Shown here: piece by piece, positions 1 to 5,030 of the stretch
How positions within the stretch are numbered: position 1 is the first letter of the stretch
Layout of the letters: every line of letters starts with the position of its first letter
DNA from: Methylobacter sp.
GTDB lineage: Bacteria > Pseudomonadota > Gammaproteobacteria > Methylococcales > Methylomonadaceae
Reading direction: 5' to 3'
Length of the DNA: 5,030 nt
Assembly: GCA_028714995.1 (NCBI GenBank)
Contig: JAQTLI010000258.1
Span: 1-5,030, forward strand
Made by a program: the position numbers and the translations under genes
Notes under the pieces: model-generated
Told to the model about the DNA's origin: nothing
Databases searched by the model: none
What the model saw: the letters and a program-made list of their open reading frames with translations, nothing else

Positions 1-699
1 GGAGCTTTCTATGATATCGACAATTTTGCGGCGATTGCCTCGCGCTTTCTTGACTGCATTATCCAGGATGGCATGACGTCGCGGGTACATCGCCACAAAA
101 CTCAACGCTTCAAGTTTGTGGCGTATGTTATTCATGCCGAGACGATTGGCGATGGGGGCGTAAATATCCAGCGTTTCGCGGGCAATGCGACGTTTTTTTT
201 CTGCTGACATGACGCCCAGTGTCTGCATGTTATGCAGTCGGTCCGCCAGTTTTACTATGATGACGCGTAAATCTTTGGCCATGGCCAGAAACATTTTGCG
301 GACATTTTCCGCTTGAGTTTCCGCATGTGATCTACTGTCAATTTTGGTTAATTTGGTGACGCCATCAACCAGTTCTGCGACTTCAGCGCCGAATTGGTTG
401 GCCAGATCTTGTTTGCTGATAGAGGTGTCTTCAAGGACATCATGCAGGATAGCCGCCATAATGCCGCTGGCATCCATGCGCATCTCAGCAAGACTGATAG
501 CGACAGAGACAGGATGGCAAATGTAGGCCTCGCCTGTTTTACGGAATTGGCCGGAATGAGCGGCAGCGCTAAACTCGTAGGCTCGGACACATTGGTCAAT
601 TTGGCTTTGATCTAAATAGCCGGACAAAGTCTCGCATAAACGCCGGATCAGTTTATCTTGAGGGCGTTCCAGTTTGATAGTGTCGGCTATTTCGAGCAT
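1..699 (-). CDS. spoT: SpoT, bifunctional (p)ppGpp synthetase/hydrolase, N-terminal part (3' end beyond window)
   Basis: SpoT hydrolyses, and in most family members also makes, the alarmone (p)ppGpp in the cytoplasm. The 233 visible residues cover the N-terminal HD hydrolase domain. The metal and catalytic signature is intact: H62 in YICHPVSVA, H86-D87 with E90-D91 in HDVLEDT, and D153 and N157 in KLADRLHNM. RelA proteins have lost the HD/ED residues, so this is a SpoT-type enzyme with a presumably active hydrolase. The RIARETLDIYAPIANRLGM segment (171-189) leads toward the synthetase domain, which lies outside the window along with TGS and ACT, so synthetase activity cannot be judged. The ATG at 699 is the first possible start after the in-frame rpoZ stop 12 nt upstream, and it gives about 13 more residues before the HD core than my recollection of E. 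coli SpoT. No Shine-Dalgarno sequence precedes it, so translation is probably coupled to rpoZ. Family assignment is very secure. Confidence 0.97.
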   Translation of the reverse strand, partial: MLEIADTIKLERPQDKLIRRLCETLSGYLDQSQIDQCVRAYEFSAAAHSGQFRKTGEAYICHPVSVAISLAEMRMDASGIMAAILHDVLEDTSISKQDLANQFGAEVAELVDGVTKLTKIDSRSHAETQAENVRKMFLAMAKDLRVIIVKLADRLHNMQTLGVMSAEKKRRIARETLDIYAPIANRLGMNNIRHKLEALSFVAMYPRRHAILDNAVKKARGNRRKIVDIIESS

Positions 700-711
700 A
701 GGCGGTAAAAA

Positions 712-954
712 TTAAAATAAAATCGGGTTGTGTTCGTGAGCTTCGCCAACACGATGCAATAGGTTGATGTTCTCGGGACTGACATGACCTGCCGCAATTT
801 CGCGTAAAGCGACAACGGTGTCTTTATCTTTACCGCGTGGAACAAATTCAGTCGCACCGTGGCTTAGTTGACGTGCTCTTGTACTGGCTAATAAAACCAG
901 TTTGAAACGGTTTTCTACGTTTTCTAAACAATCTTCGATAGTAACTCTGGCCAT
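712..954 (-). CDS. rpoZ: RNA polymerase omega subunit RpoZ
   Basis: Omega is the smallest subunit of RNA polymerase. It wraps the C-terminal region of beta-prime and helps form one of the ppGpp binding sites on the enzyme. The protein has 80 residues and starts with the family signature MARVT, followed by [16 protein letters not shown] (15-30) and [11 protein letters not shown] (46-56). The MARVT end is the part that contacts ppGpp in E. coli, and it is unchanged here. The protein is about ten residues shorter than E. coli omega (91), the difference lying in the poorly conserved C-terminal tail. The start is supported by AGGA at 962-965, 7 nt before the ATG. The gene lies 37 nt after pgk and 12 nt before spoT, and the rpoZ-spoT pair is conserved in Gammaproteobacteria. 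The usual upstream partner gmk is absent here. Confidence 0.97.
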   Translation of the reverse strand: MARVTIEDCLENVENRFKLVLLASTRARQLSHGATEFVPRGKDKDTVVALREIAAGHVSPENINLLHRVGEAHEHNPILF

Positions 955-961
955 TTTTTAA

Positions 962-965
962 TCCT
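962..965 (-). promoter_or_regulatory. Ribosome binding site of rpoZ
   Basis: Read on the minus strand this is AGGA, 7 nt before the ATG of rpoZ at 954. It is a short but well-placed Shine-Dalgarno sequence and agrees with the start that gives the conserved MARVT N-terminus. Confidence 0.7.
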
Positions 966-991
966 GATGAGGTTGTTAGGTCGGGTTTTTC

Positions 992-2164
992 TTAACTGCG
1001 TAATTTTAACACAGAAACAGCTGGAAGTTCTTTGCCTTCAAGAAATTCAAGGAATGCGCCGCCGCCGGTAGAGGCATAGGACACTTTATCGTTAATGCCG
1101 TATTTATCGATAGCGGCCAAGGTATCGCCGCCACCCGCAATCGAGAAGGCGTCACTTTCCGCAATGGCGGTTGCCAGCGATTTTGTGCCGTTGCCGAACT
1201 GATCGAACTCAAATACGCCGACAGGGCCATTCCAGACGATAGTTCCTGCGGATTTCAGTAACTCGGCATAGTGACTCGCGGTCTCTGGACCAATATCCAT
1301 AATTAAATCATCAGCTTCAACATCTGCAACTTTCTTGACCGTTGCGATTGCTGTTGCAGAGAACTCTTTTGCACAAACGACATCAACCGGTATGGGAATG
1401 ATCGAACCCTTCTGTTTGGCGGCTTCAATCAGTTGTTTGGCTTGGTCAATAAGGTCCGGTTCGTATAGCGACTTGCCAACAGGAAAGCCTGCAGCAGCAA
1501 TAAAGGTGTTGGCAATGCCGCCGCCGACGATTAACTGGTCGACTTTTTCCGACAGTGTTTTTAATACCGTTAATTTAGTAGAAACTTTAGAGCCGCCAAC
1601 AATGGCAACCAGGGGATTGGCGGGTGTTTCCAGTGCTTTGCCCAGTGCATCCAGTTCGCTGGCTAATAAAGGGCCGGCGCAGGCAATCGGCGCGTATTTG
1701 GCAACACTATGCGTTGATGCCTGTGCTCTATGGGCGGTGCCAAAGGCATCCATAACAAAGATATCACACAGGTCAGCCATTTTTTTGCCTAACTCATCGC
1801 TATTTTTTTCTTCGCCGACATTAAAGCGTACATTTTCACAAAGAACGACTTCACCCGGCGCTATGGAAATGCCGTCCAGCCAATCTTTCTCCAATCTGAC
1901 CGGTTTGCCCAGCAAGCCTGACAAATGTTCGGCAACGGGTTTCAATGAAAACTCTTCATCATAGTGACCTTCAACAGGGCGGCCAAGATGAGACAGCAAA
2001 ATAACGGCAGCTCCCGCAGCCAAGGCTGTTTCAATGGTAGGTAGGCTGGCTTGGATACGGGCATCACTGGTAACTTTACCGTTTTTTACCGGGACATTCA
2101 GATCCTGACGAATTAATACCCGTTTACCTGATAAATCCAGATCGACCATACGCTTAATCGACAT
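992..2164 (-). CDS. pgk: Phosphoglycerate kinase
   Basis: This enzyme interconverts 1,3-bisphosphoglycerate plus ADP and 3-phosphoglycerate plus ATP in glycolysis, gluconeogenesis and, where present, the Calvin cycle. It is cytoplasmic. The 390 residues match the usual bacterial length. The N-domain carries the substrate-binding set: D21 and N23 in RQDLNVPV, R36, the HLGRP loop (59-63), R113 in ENVRFN, and R146 in DAFGTAHRA. The C-domain carries the nucleotide site: GGSKVSTK (190-197, with K193 and K197), GGGIANTF (214-221), WNGPVGVFE (311-319), GGGDT (344-348) and the final STGGGAFLE (365-373). All motifs are complete; S192 replaces the more common Ala in GGAKVSTK. AAGGAG lies 6 nt before the ATG. 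The gene follows the thioredoxin-like gene by 36 nt and precedes rpoZ by 37 nt. It is not next to gap, pyk or fba within this window. Confidence 0.98.
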   Translation of the reverse strand: MSIKRMVDLDLSGKRVLIRQDLNVPVKNGKVTSDARIQASLPTIETALAAGAAVILLSHLGRPVEGHYDEEFSLKPVAEHLSGLLGKPVRLEKDWLDGISIAPGEVVLCENVRFNVGEEKNSDELGKKMADLCDIFVMDAFGTAHRAQASTHSVAKYAPIACAGPLLASELDALGKALETPANPLVAIVGGSKVSTKLTVLKTLSEKVDQLIVGGGIANTFIAAAGFPVGKSLYEPDLIDQAKQLIEAAKQKGSIIPIPVDVVCAKEFSATAIATVKKVADVEADDLIMDIGPETASHYAELLKSAGTIVWNGPVGVFEFDQFGNGTKSLATAIAESDAFSIAGGGDTLAAIDKYGINDKVSYASTGGGAFLEFLEGKELPAVSVLKLRS

Positions 2165-2170
2165 TGTGCA

Positions 2171-2176
2171 CTCCTT
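2171..2176 (-). promoter_or_regulatory. Strong ribosome binding site of pgk
   Basis: On the minus strand this reads AAGGAG, 6 nt before the pgk ATG at 2164. It is a near-consensus Shine-Dalgarno sequence, the best in the window, consistent with high translation of a central metabolic enzyme. Confidence 0.85.
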
Positions 2177-2200
2177 GGTATATTTTTTATTAAAGGTGGA

Positions 2201-2758
2201 TTAGTCTTGCTTCCATTTGATGGAACAACCCATGCTGGGAATTTGTTGTTGCGGGCCACGGCCTGTTTCAGCAACAAGTTTCATGGCCTCAAATAGTTCT
2301 CGCCGGGTGTCGGCCGGTGCAGTTTCTTTGCGGCTGGCGTCCAGACGTCCTCTGTACTGCAATTCAAAATTGGCATTGTAGCCAAAAAAGTCCGGCGTAC
2401 AGACAGCGCCATAATCTTTGGCGATCTGCTGGGTTTCATCCAACAAATAAGGAAAGCCGAAATTCAATTGCCCAGACAGCAGTTTCATGTTGTCAAAAGA
2501 ATCAGCAGGGTACTCAACGGTGTCATTGGACATGATGGCTACAGATTCAATGCCAAATTGCTTAAGTTCTCTGGTGTCTCTAAGAATTCGATCCAGTACG
2601 GCTTTGACATAGGGGCAATGATTACAGATAAACATGATCAACAATCCATTTTTGCCCATGCATTGTTGAAGAGACCAGGTGCGTCCGTCAACACCGGGTA
2701 ATTCAAAATCGTGTGCTTTTTTGCCAAATTCACAGATTGGCGTTTCTAGTGTCACCAT
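2201..2758 (-). CDS. Thioredoxin-fold / peroxiredoxin-like protein with CNHC motif, function unknown
   Basis: The 185-residue protein has an AhpC/TSA-like thioredoxin fold. The N-terminal strand and loop (AHDFELPGVDGRTWSL, 15-30) are typical of redoxins. They lead into MFICNHCPYVKAV, where C45 and C48 form a CxxC pair at the usual redox position. A cis-proline-type loop VCTPDFF lies at 119-125. The conserved end SMGCSIKWK (175-183) adds a further cysteine, C178. These features recall the group often labelled PRX_like1 or 'thioredoxin family protein', to my knowledge without a defined substrate. There is no signal peptide or membrane segment, so it is probably a cytoplasmic thiol oxidoreductase or peroxidase-like protein. 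A longer reading from 2821 would add 21 basic, Asn-rich residues overlapping ubiB. I prefer the ATG at 2758 because AGGTG precedes it by 5 nt and the redoxin domain starts right after. It lies 40 nt after ubiB and 36 nt before pgk. Confidence 0.9.
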   Translation of the reverse strand: MVTLETPICEFGKKAHDFELPGVDGRTWSLQQCMGKNGLLIMFICNHCPYVKAVLDRILRDTRELKQFGIESVAIMSNDTVEYPADSFDNMKLLSGQLNFGFPYLLDETQQIAKDYGAVCTPDFFGYNANFELQYRGRLDASRKETAPADTRRELFEAMKLVAETGRGPQQQIPSMGCSIKWKQD

Positions 2759-2763
2759 TGTTG

Positions 2764-2768
2764 CACCT
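2764..2768 (-). promoter_or_regulatory. Ribosome binding site that sets the start of the thioredoxin-like gene
   Basis: On the minus strand this reads AGGTG, 5 nt before the ATG at 2758. It favours this internal start over the longer frame beginning at 2821, which would overlap the 3' end of ubiB. Confidence 0.6.
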
Positions 2769-2798
2769 GCTATATTGTTATGAAAATTGATGTTTCCT

Positions 2799-4349
2799 TT
2801 AATTAAGAAAAACCGCCGCACTGATTATTACCGCACTGATTAGCATAGTCCATAAGGTATTGCGCTGATTGTGCTTCATTTGCTCTCGCAACAGCATTAA
2901 TTCCCTGTTTTGTCTTTCTGCCTGTTCCTTTGCATGAGCGGCATTGTTCAGCGCTTTATAGACCAAAGAGGGAATTTCCGGGAACTGCTCGGCAAATTCC
3001 GGGAACTGTTTGATTATTTTGTCGATTTTGGCTTTAGGGCCTAAACGCTCATGAAACCATTTCTCAAGAAAAGGTTTGGCGGTTTGCCATAAATCCAGCT
3101 CAGGATAAAGTTGTCGCCCCAAGCCTTCAATATTGAGCAGGGTTTTTTGCAGTAGCACCAGTTGCGGCTGAACGTGCATGTCAAAGCGTCGCGCAGTCTG
3201 GAATAAACGCAGCAGCAATTGGCCGAATGAAATGTCTTTAAGCGGTTTTTCAAATATCGGTTCGCAAACGCTGCGTATGGCAGACTCAAACTCTTCTATT
3301 CTGGTTGTTTCAGAAACCCAGCCGGATTCAACATGCATCTCTGCTACCTTGCGGTAATCACGATTGAAAAAGGCCAGAAAGTTTTCTGCAAGGTAACGCT
3401 GGTCAGACAAAGACAGGGTGCCGACTATGCCAAAATCAACGGCTATATACTTAGAAGGCAGATCGACAAAAATGTTGCCGGGATGCATGTCGGCATGAAA
3501 GAAGTTGTCCCTGAACACTTGGGTAAAAAAGATTTCCACGCCGCGTTCGGCCAGCAATTTAAAATCAGCTCCACCCGCTCTAAGCTGCTCGATTTCGCCG
3601 ACAGGTATGCCATGAATTCGCTCCATGACCATAACTTTCTGACGCGTTAATGGCCAGTGGATTTCGGGGATGTAAATAATGTCCGAGCTCTCGAAGTTGC
3701 GGCGCAATTTGGAGGCATTGGCCGCTTCCCTGACCAGATCAAGTTCGTCCAGCGTGGTTCTTTCAAACTCGGCAACGACATCAACAGGGCGTAATCTGCG
3801 TGCGTCAGCCCAGAATCTTTCGGCAAAACGGGCCAGTTCATAAAGCAGTCCTATATCCGAACGTATCCGTTTTTCAATATCAGGACGTAAAACTTTAACG
3901 ACAACGCTTTCGCCGCTGTGTAAAACAGCAGTATGGACTTGAGCGACTGACGCCGAAGCCAGTGGTTCAGAATCAAACTCGGCAAAGGCATCGGCAATAG
4001 ACATGCCGAGTTCTTTTTCGATAATACTGAGGGCAATATCATTGGCAAAGGGTGGAACCCTGTCCTGCAGTTTGACCAGTTCATCGGCAATATCATCAGG
4101 CAGCAGGTCCTTTCGGGTAGACAAAGCCTGGCCGAATTTGACATAAATGGGGCCAAGATCTTCCAATGCACGCCTGATTCTGGCCCCGCGAGAGTCCGAT
4201 GTGTTTCTAAGCCAGTAGCTTGGAGAGAAAACCGCTAAATACCGAACAGGCCGGAATAAATGGGTTTTGAAAACGATTTCATCCAAGCCGTGAAAGACCA
4301 GAACCCAATTGATATGAATCAGGCGCAATAATAATTTAGGGCGAATCAC
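2799..4349 (-). CDS. ubiB: UbiB, ubiquinone biosynthesis regulatory kinase-like ATPase
   Basis: UbiB belongs to the ABC1/ADCK/UbiB atypical kinase family. It is a membrane-associated ATPase needed for aerobic ubiquinone synthesis, thought to help intermediates reach the Ubi enzymes rather than to phosphorylate proteins. The 516 residues contain the family's KxGQ motif (K71-F-G-Q74, then [10 protein letters not shown]), the Ala-rich loop [10 protein letters not shown] (130-139) that replaces the usual glycine loop, ATP-site K152 in VVKVLRP, the catalytic-type loop HADMHPGN (285-292, with D287 and N292) and the metal-binding DFG (305-307). A charged, Gln/Glu-rich helix (about 470-496) precedes one hydrophobic C-terminal segment (499-515). 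E. coli UbiB is about 30 residues longer and, as I recall, has two such segments. The start is GTG, supported by AAGG 6 nt upstream. It lies downstream of ubiJ as in the ubiE-ubiJ-ubiB cluster. Identification is very secure. Confidence 0.97.
   Translation of the reverse strand: MIRPKLLLRLIHINWVLVFHGLDEIVFKTHLFRPVRYLAVFSPSYWLRNTSDSRGARIRRALEDLGPIYVKFGQALSTRKDLLPDDIADELVKLQDRVPPFANDIALSIIEKELGMSIADAFAEFDSEPLASASVAQVHTAVLHSGESVVVKVLRPDIEKRIRSDIGLLYELARFAERFWADARRLRPVDVVAEFERTTLDELDLVREAANASKLRRNFESSDIIYIPEIHWPLTRQKVMVMERIHGIPVGEIEQLRAGGADFKLLAERGVEIFFTQVFRDNFFHADMHPGNIFVDLPSKYIAVDFGIVGTLSLSDQRYLAENFLAFFNRDYRKVAEMHVESGWVSETTRIEEFESAIRSVCEPIFEKPLKDISFGQLLLRLFQTARRFDMHVQPQLVLLQKTLLNIEGLGRQLYPELDLWQTAKPFLEKWFHERLGPKAKIDKIIKQFPEFAEQFPEIPSLVYKALNNAAHAKEQAERQNRELMLLREQMKHNQRNTLWTMLISAVIISAAVFLN
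2816..2842 (-). repeat. Two 12-bp direct copies in the 3' end of ubiB
   Basis: The plus-strand 12-mer CCGCACTGATTA occurs at 2816-2827 and again at 2831-2842, a spacing of 15 nt or five codons. It encodes the repetitive stretch ISAVIISAA inside the C-terminal membrane segment of UbiB. It could be a small in-frame duplication or chance codon use in a low-complexity hydrophobic helix. Confidence 0.6.
2976..3008 (-). repeat. Two 12-bp direct copies in ubiB encoding QFPE twice
   Basis: The plus-strand 12-mer TTCCGGGAACTG occurs at 2976-2987 and 2997-3008, exactly 21 nt or seven codons apart. On the coding strand each copy reads Gln-Phe-Pro-Glu, giving [13 protein letters not shown] at residues 448-460. 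The in-frame period suggests a short internal duplication, although UbiB proteins are often rich in such Pro/Phe/Glu turns here. Confidence 0.6.
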
Positions 4350-4355
4350 GAGTTA

Positions 4356-4359
4356 CCTT
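4356..4359 (-). promoter_or_regulatory. Ribosome binding site supporting the GTG start of ubiB
   Basis: The minus strand reads AAGG followed by TAACTC and then GTG at 4349. The 6-nt spacing supports GTG as the true initiation codon, giving an N-terminus [10 protein letters not shown] that runs straight into the conserved region. Confidence 0.7.
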
Positions 4360-4365
4360 TGTTTG

Positions 4366-4390
4366 TAGGGTGGGCAAAACAACGTTGCTC
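4366..4390. repeat. Degenerate inverted repeat with central CAACGTTG palindrome
   Basis: GTAGGGTGGGCAA (4366-4377, plus strand) is followed by the perfect 8-bp palindrome CAACGTTG (4380-4387). GGGCAA (4372-4377) pairs with TTGCTC (4385-4390) except for one base. It sits just before the ubiB ribosome binding site. It resembles, from memory, a GTAGGGTGGGCA-type repeat scattered between genes in some Proteobacteria; the copy number in this genome is unknown. Confidence 0.4.
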
Positions 4391-4441
4391 TATAAGAATC
4401 AATTTAAGCAGAAAGTCCATATATGCAATCAATAAATTTTA

Positions 4442-4491
4442 TCGTTCCCACGCTATGGATCATTACCATTAAGTTCACATTGTGGGTGCGA
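4442..4491. repeat. Imperfect inverted repeat, TCGTTCCCAC / GTGGGTGCGA
   Basis: The left arm TCGTTCCCAC (4442-4451) and the right arm GTGGGTGCGA (4482-4491) are complementary at 8 of 10 positions, with a 30-nt spacer. The left arm extends into CGCT, giving the CGTTCCCACGCT half of a palindrome family I associate with dispersed intergenic repeats. The long spacer makes a simple terminator unlikely. Confidence 0.5.
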
Positions 4492-4492
4492 A

Positions 4493-4520
4493 TTTTTACC
4501 ATGCTGGAGTGTGGTAAAAA
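4493..4520. repeat. 9-bp perfect hairpin just downstream of ubiJ
   Basis: TTTTTACCA (4493-4501) and TGGTAAAAA (4512-4520) form a perfect 9-bp stem around a 10-nt loop, starting 9 nt after the ubiJ stop at 4529. In the direction of ubiJ transcription the stem is AT-rich and is followed by AATTCGC rather than a run of U, so it is a poor Rho-independent terminator. It may still act as an mRNA 3' or processing hairpin. The centre CCATGCTGGAGTGTGG looks like a decayed CCACGCTGGAGCGTGG palindrome. Confidence 0.55.
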
Positions 4521-4528
4521 ATTAAAAT

Positions 4529-5030
4529 CTATTGTTTATTCAGCAGTGTATTTTCAAGTCTTTCAATTCTGCTTTGCAGGCGGTCAAGGTCGGTGCGCAG
4601 TTGATCGACTTGGGCGTAGAAAATATCGGCTTCAGGTCCTGCCGGTAAATCGCGGGTTTCTTCCTGAAGAAATTCTGCGGCGTTCAATCTGAAGGTTTCA
4701 ATTGAATCTTTACCCCAGCTTTGCCCGGCGCGGAAAAACCAGCCAATCTTATGGGCAATAATGTCGCCGGTGACATGCGACAGTTTTTCTTCCAGATCAA
4801 TATCCAGTTTGGCGAACAGCTCCTGGAATTTACGGCCGGTATCCATGTCACCTTCAATTTTCACTTCGCCTGAGAAAATAGAGCGCATGGGTTTCGAGCT
4901 GAGTCCCATTAAACCAAGAGCCCAAGCCGAGCCGGTCAGTCGGGTATCGGGCTGATCAGGGAACTGATCCAAGCACTGAATGGAATCGGTGGTAGGGCAC
5001 AGGTAAATGGTTTCATCAAACGGCTGAATA
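4529..5030 (-). CDS. ubiJ: UbiJ, SCP2-domain ubiquinone biosynthesis accessory factor (5' end beyond window)
   Basis: UbiJ (formerly YigP) is a lipid-binding scaffold of the soluble Ubi complex that carries ubiquinone intermediates and pairs with UbiK. The 166 visible residues run from an in-frame ATT codon at the window edge to a TAG stop, and the N-terminus is missing. The SCP2 (sterol-carrier-like) part ends with SGEVKIEGD (visible residues 53-61), corresponding to SGELEVQGD in E. coli UbiJ, followed by a VTGDIIAHKIG helix region. The end is a clean heptad coiled coil: V141, L144, L148, L151, I155, L158 and L162 occupy alternating a and d positions, preceded by AGPEAD (130-135), matching the PGPLEV of E. 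coli. A shorter frame from a TTG at 4972 is not a real start because the frame stays open to the edge. The next gene is ubiB, 179 nt downstream. Confidence 0.93.
   Translation of the reverse strand, partial: IQPFDETIYLCPTTDSIQCLDQFPDQPDTRLTGSAWALGLMGLSSKPMRSIFSGEVKIEGDMDTGRKFQELFAKLDIDLEEKLSHVTGDIIAHKIGWFFRAGQSWGKDSIETFRLNAAEFLQEETRDLPAGPEADIFYAQVDQLRTDLDRLQSRIERLENTLLNKQ

Larger units (their letters stand above)
4350..4528. other. ubiJ-ubiB intergenic region with several imperfect inverted repeats
   Basis: This 179-nt gap is the longest in the window. It has no credible gene; the plus-strand frame through it runs on into ubiJ antisense. It contains a GTAGGGTGGGCA stretch with a CAACGTTG palindrome (4361-4390), a CGTTCCCACGCT stretch partnered by GTGGGTGCGA, and an AT-rich hairpin next to the ubiJ stop. 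The middle part (about 4391-4440) is AT-rich. On the minus strand it offers only weak sigma70-like hexamers (TTGATT; TTATAG or TTAAAT) with poor spacing, so a ubiB promoter is possible but not shown. The repeats look like worn copies of a dispersed palindromic element. Confidence 0.6.

Noticed and set aside
344..615. Short plus-strand frames and a minus-strand 83-codon frame over spoT
   Set aside because: The SpoT frame runs unbroken through the region with all HD-domain residues in place; these are other-frame shadows.
955..991. Terminator or promoter between pgk and rpoZ
   Set aside because: No hairpin with a U-tract and no pair of sigma70-like hexamers at proper spacing can be seen in these 37 nt.
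1335..1964. A 209-codon open frame on the plus strand
   Set aside because: It lies entirely antisense to the conserved core of pgk, its translation is Ser/Ala/Leu/Pro-rich with no recognisable motif, and the pgk frame is complete. It is a codon-bias shadow.
2211..2225. Perfect inverted repeat TTCCAT-TTG-ATGGAA as a terminator of the thioredoxin-like gene
   Set aside because: It lies inside the coding region before the stop, has a 3-nt loop and a 6-bp stem, and no U-run follows on the minus strand.
2759..2821. N-terminal extension of the thioredoxin-like protein to 2821
   Set aside because: It would overlap the ubiB 3' end and add 21 residues without redoxin character; the ATG at 2758 has a well-spaced AGGTG.
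4391..4440. Sigma70 promoter for ubiB on the minus strand
   Set aside because: Candidate hexamers match the consensus at only about four of six positions and the spacing is 18-19 nt; too weak to list as a feature.
4423..4692. An 89-codon plus-strand frame starting in the ubiJ-ubiB gap
   Set aside because: Most of it is antisense to the UbiJ coiled coil and nothing in the translation is recognisable; it runs through repeat sequence.
1..5030. CRISPR array, tRNA/rRNA gene, insertion sequence or defence system
   Set aside because: The window is almost fully occupied by housekeeping genes on one strand; no regular repeats, transposase, RNA-gene fold or foreign composition was seen.

Overview
The window looks like core chromosome of a gammaproteobacterium with moderate GC content. 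All six genes read on the minus strand. In transcription order (high to low coordinates) they are ubiJ (5' end outside the window), ubiB, a small thioredoxin/peroxiredoxin-like gene, pgk, rpoZ and spoT (3' end outside the window). The ubiJ-ubiB pair and the rpoZ-spoT pair are typical of Gammaproteobacteria, and the protein sequences fit that class. A methanotroph-like member (Methylococcales) is a guess from the flavour of the proteins and of the intergenic repeats; nothing in the window proves it.

Layout. 4529-5030 is the C-terminal part of UbiJ, a lipid-binding accessory protein of ubiquinone synthesis. 4350-4528 is the only sizeable intergenic gap (179 nt) and holds several imperfect inverted repeats. 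2799-4349 is UbiB, an atypical kinase/ATPase of the same pathway, started by GTG. 2201-2758 is a 185-residue thioredoxin-fold protein with a CNHC motif and no assigned function. 992-2164 is phosphoglycerate kinase. 712-954 is the RNA polymerase omega subunit. 1-699 is the N-terminal 233 residues of SpoT, containing the (p)ppGpp hydrolase domain. No gene-free stretch exceeds 300 bases.

How the genes relate. UbiJ and UbiB serve the membrane-associated ubiquinone pathway. RpoZ and SpoT share the stringent response: omega contributes to a ppGpp site on RNA polymerase and SpoT controls the ppGpp pool. Pgk is central carbon metabolism. The gaps from ubiB down to spoT are 12 to 40 nt, with no convincing terminator, so these five genes could be co-transcribed. 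This is inferred from spacing only.

No previously undescribed system was found. The points most worth a second look are the repeat-bearing ubiJ-ubiB gap, the uncharacterised CNHC protein, pgk in the place where gmk often precedes rpoZ-spoT, the spoT start that lacks a ribosome binding site, and the short C-terminal membrane tail of UbiB.
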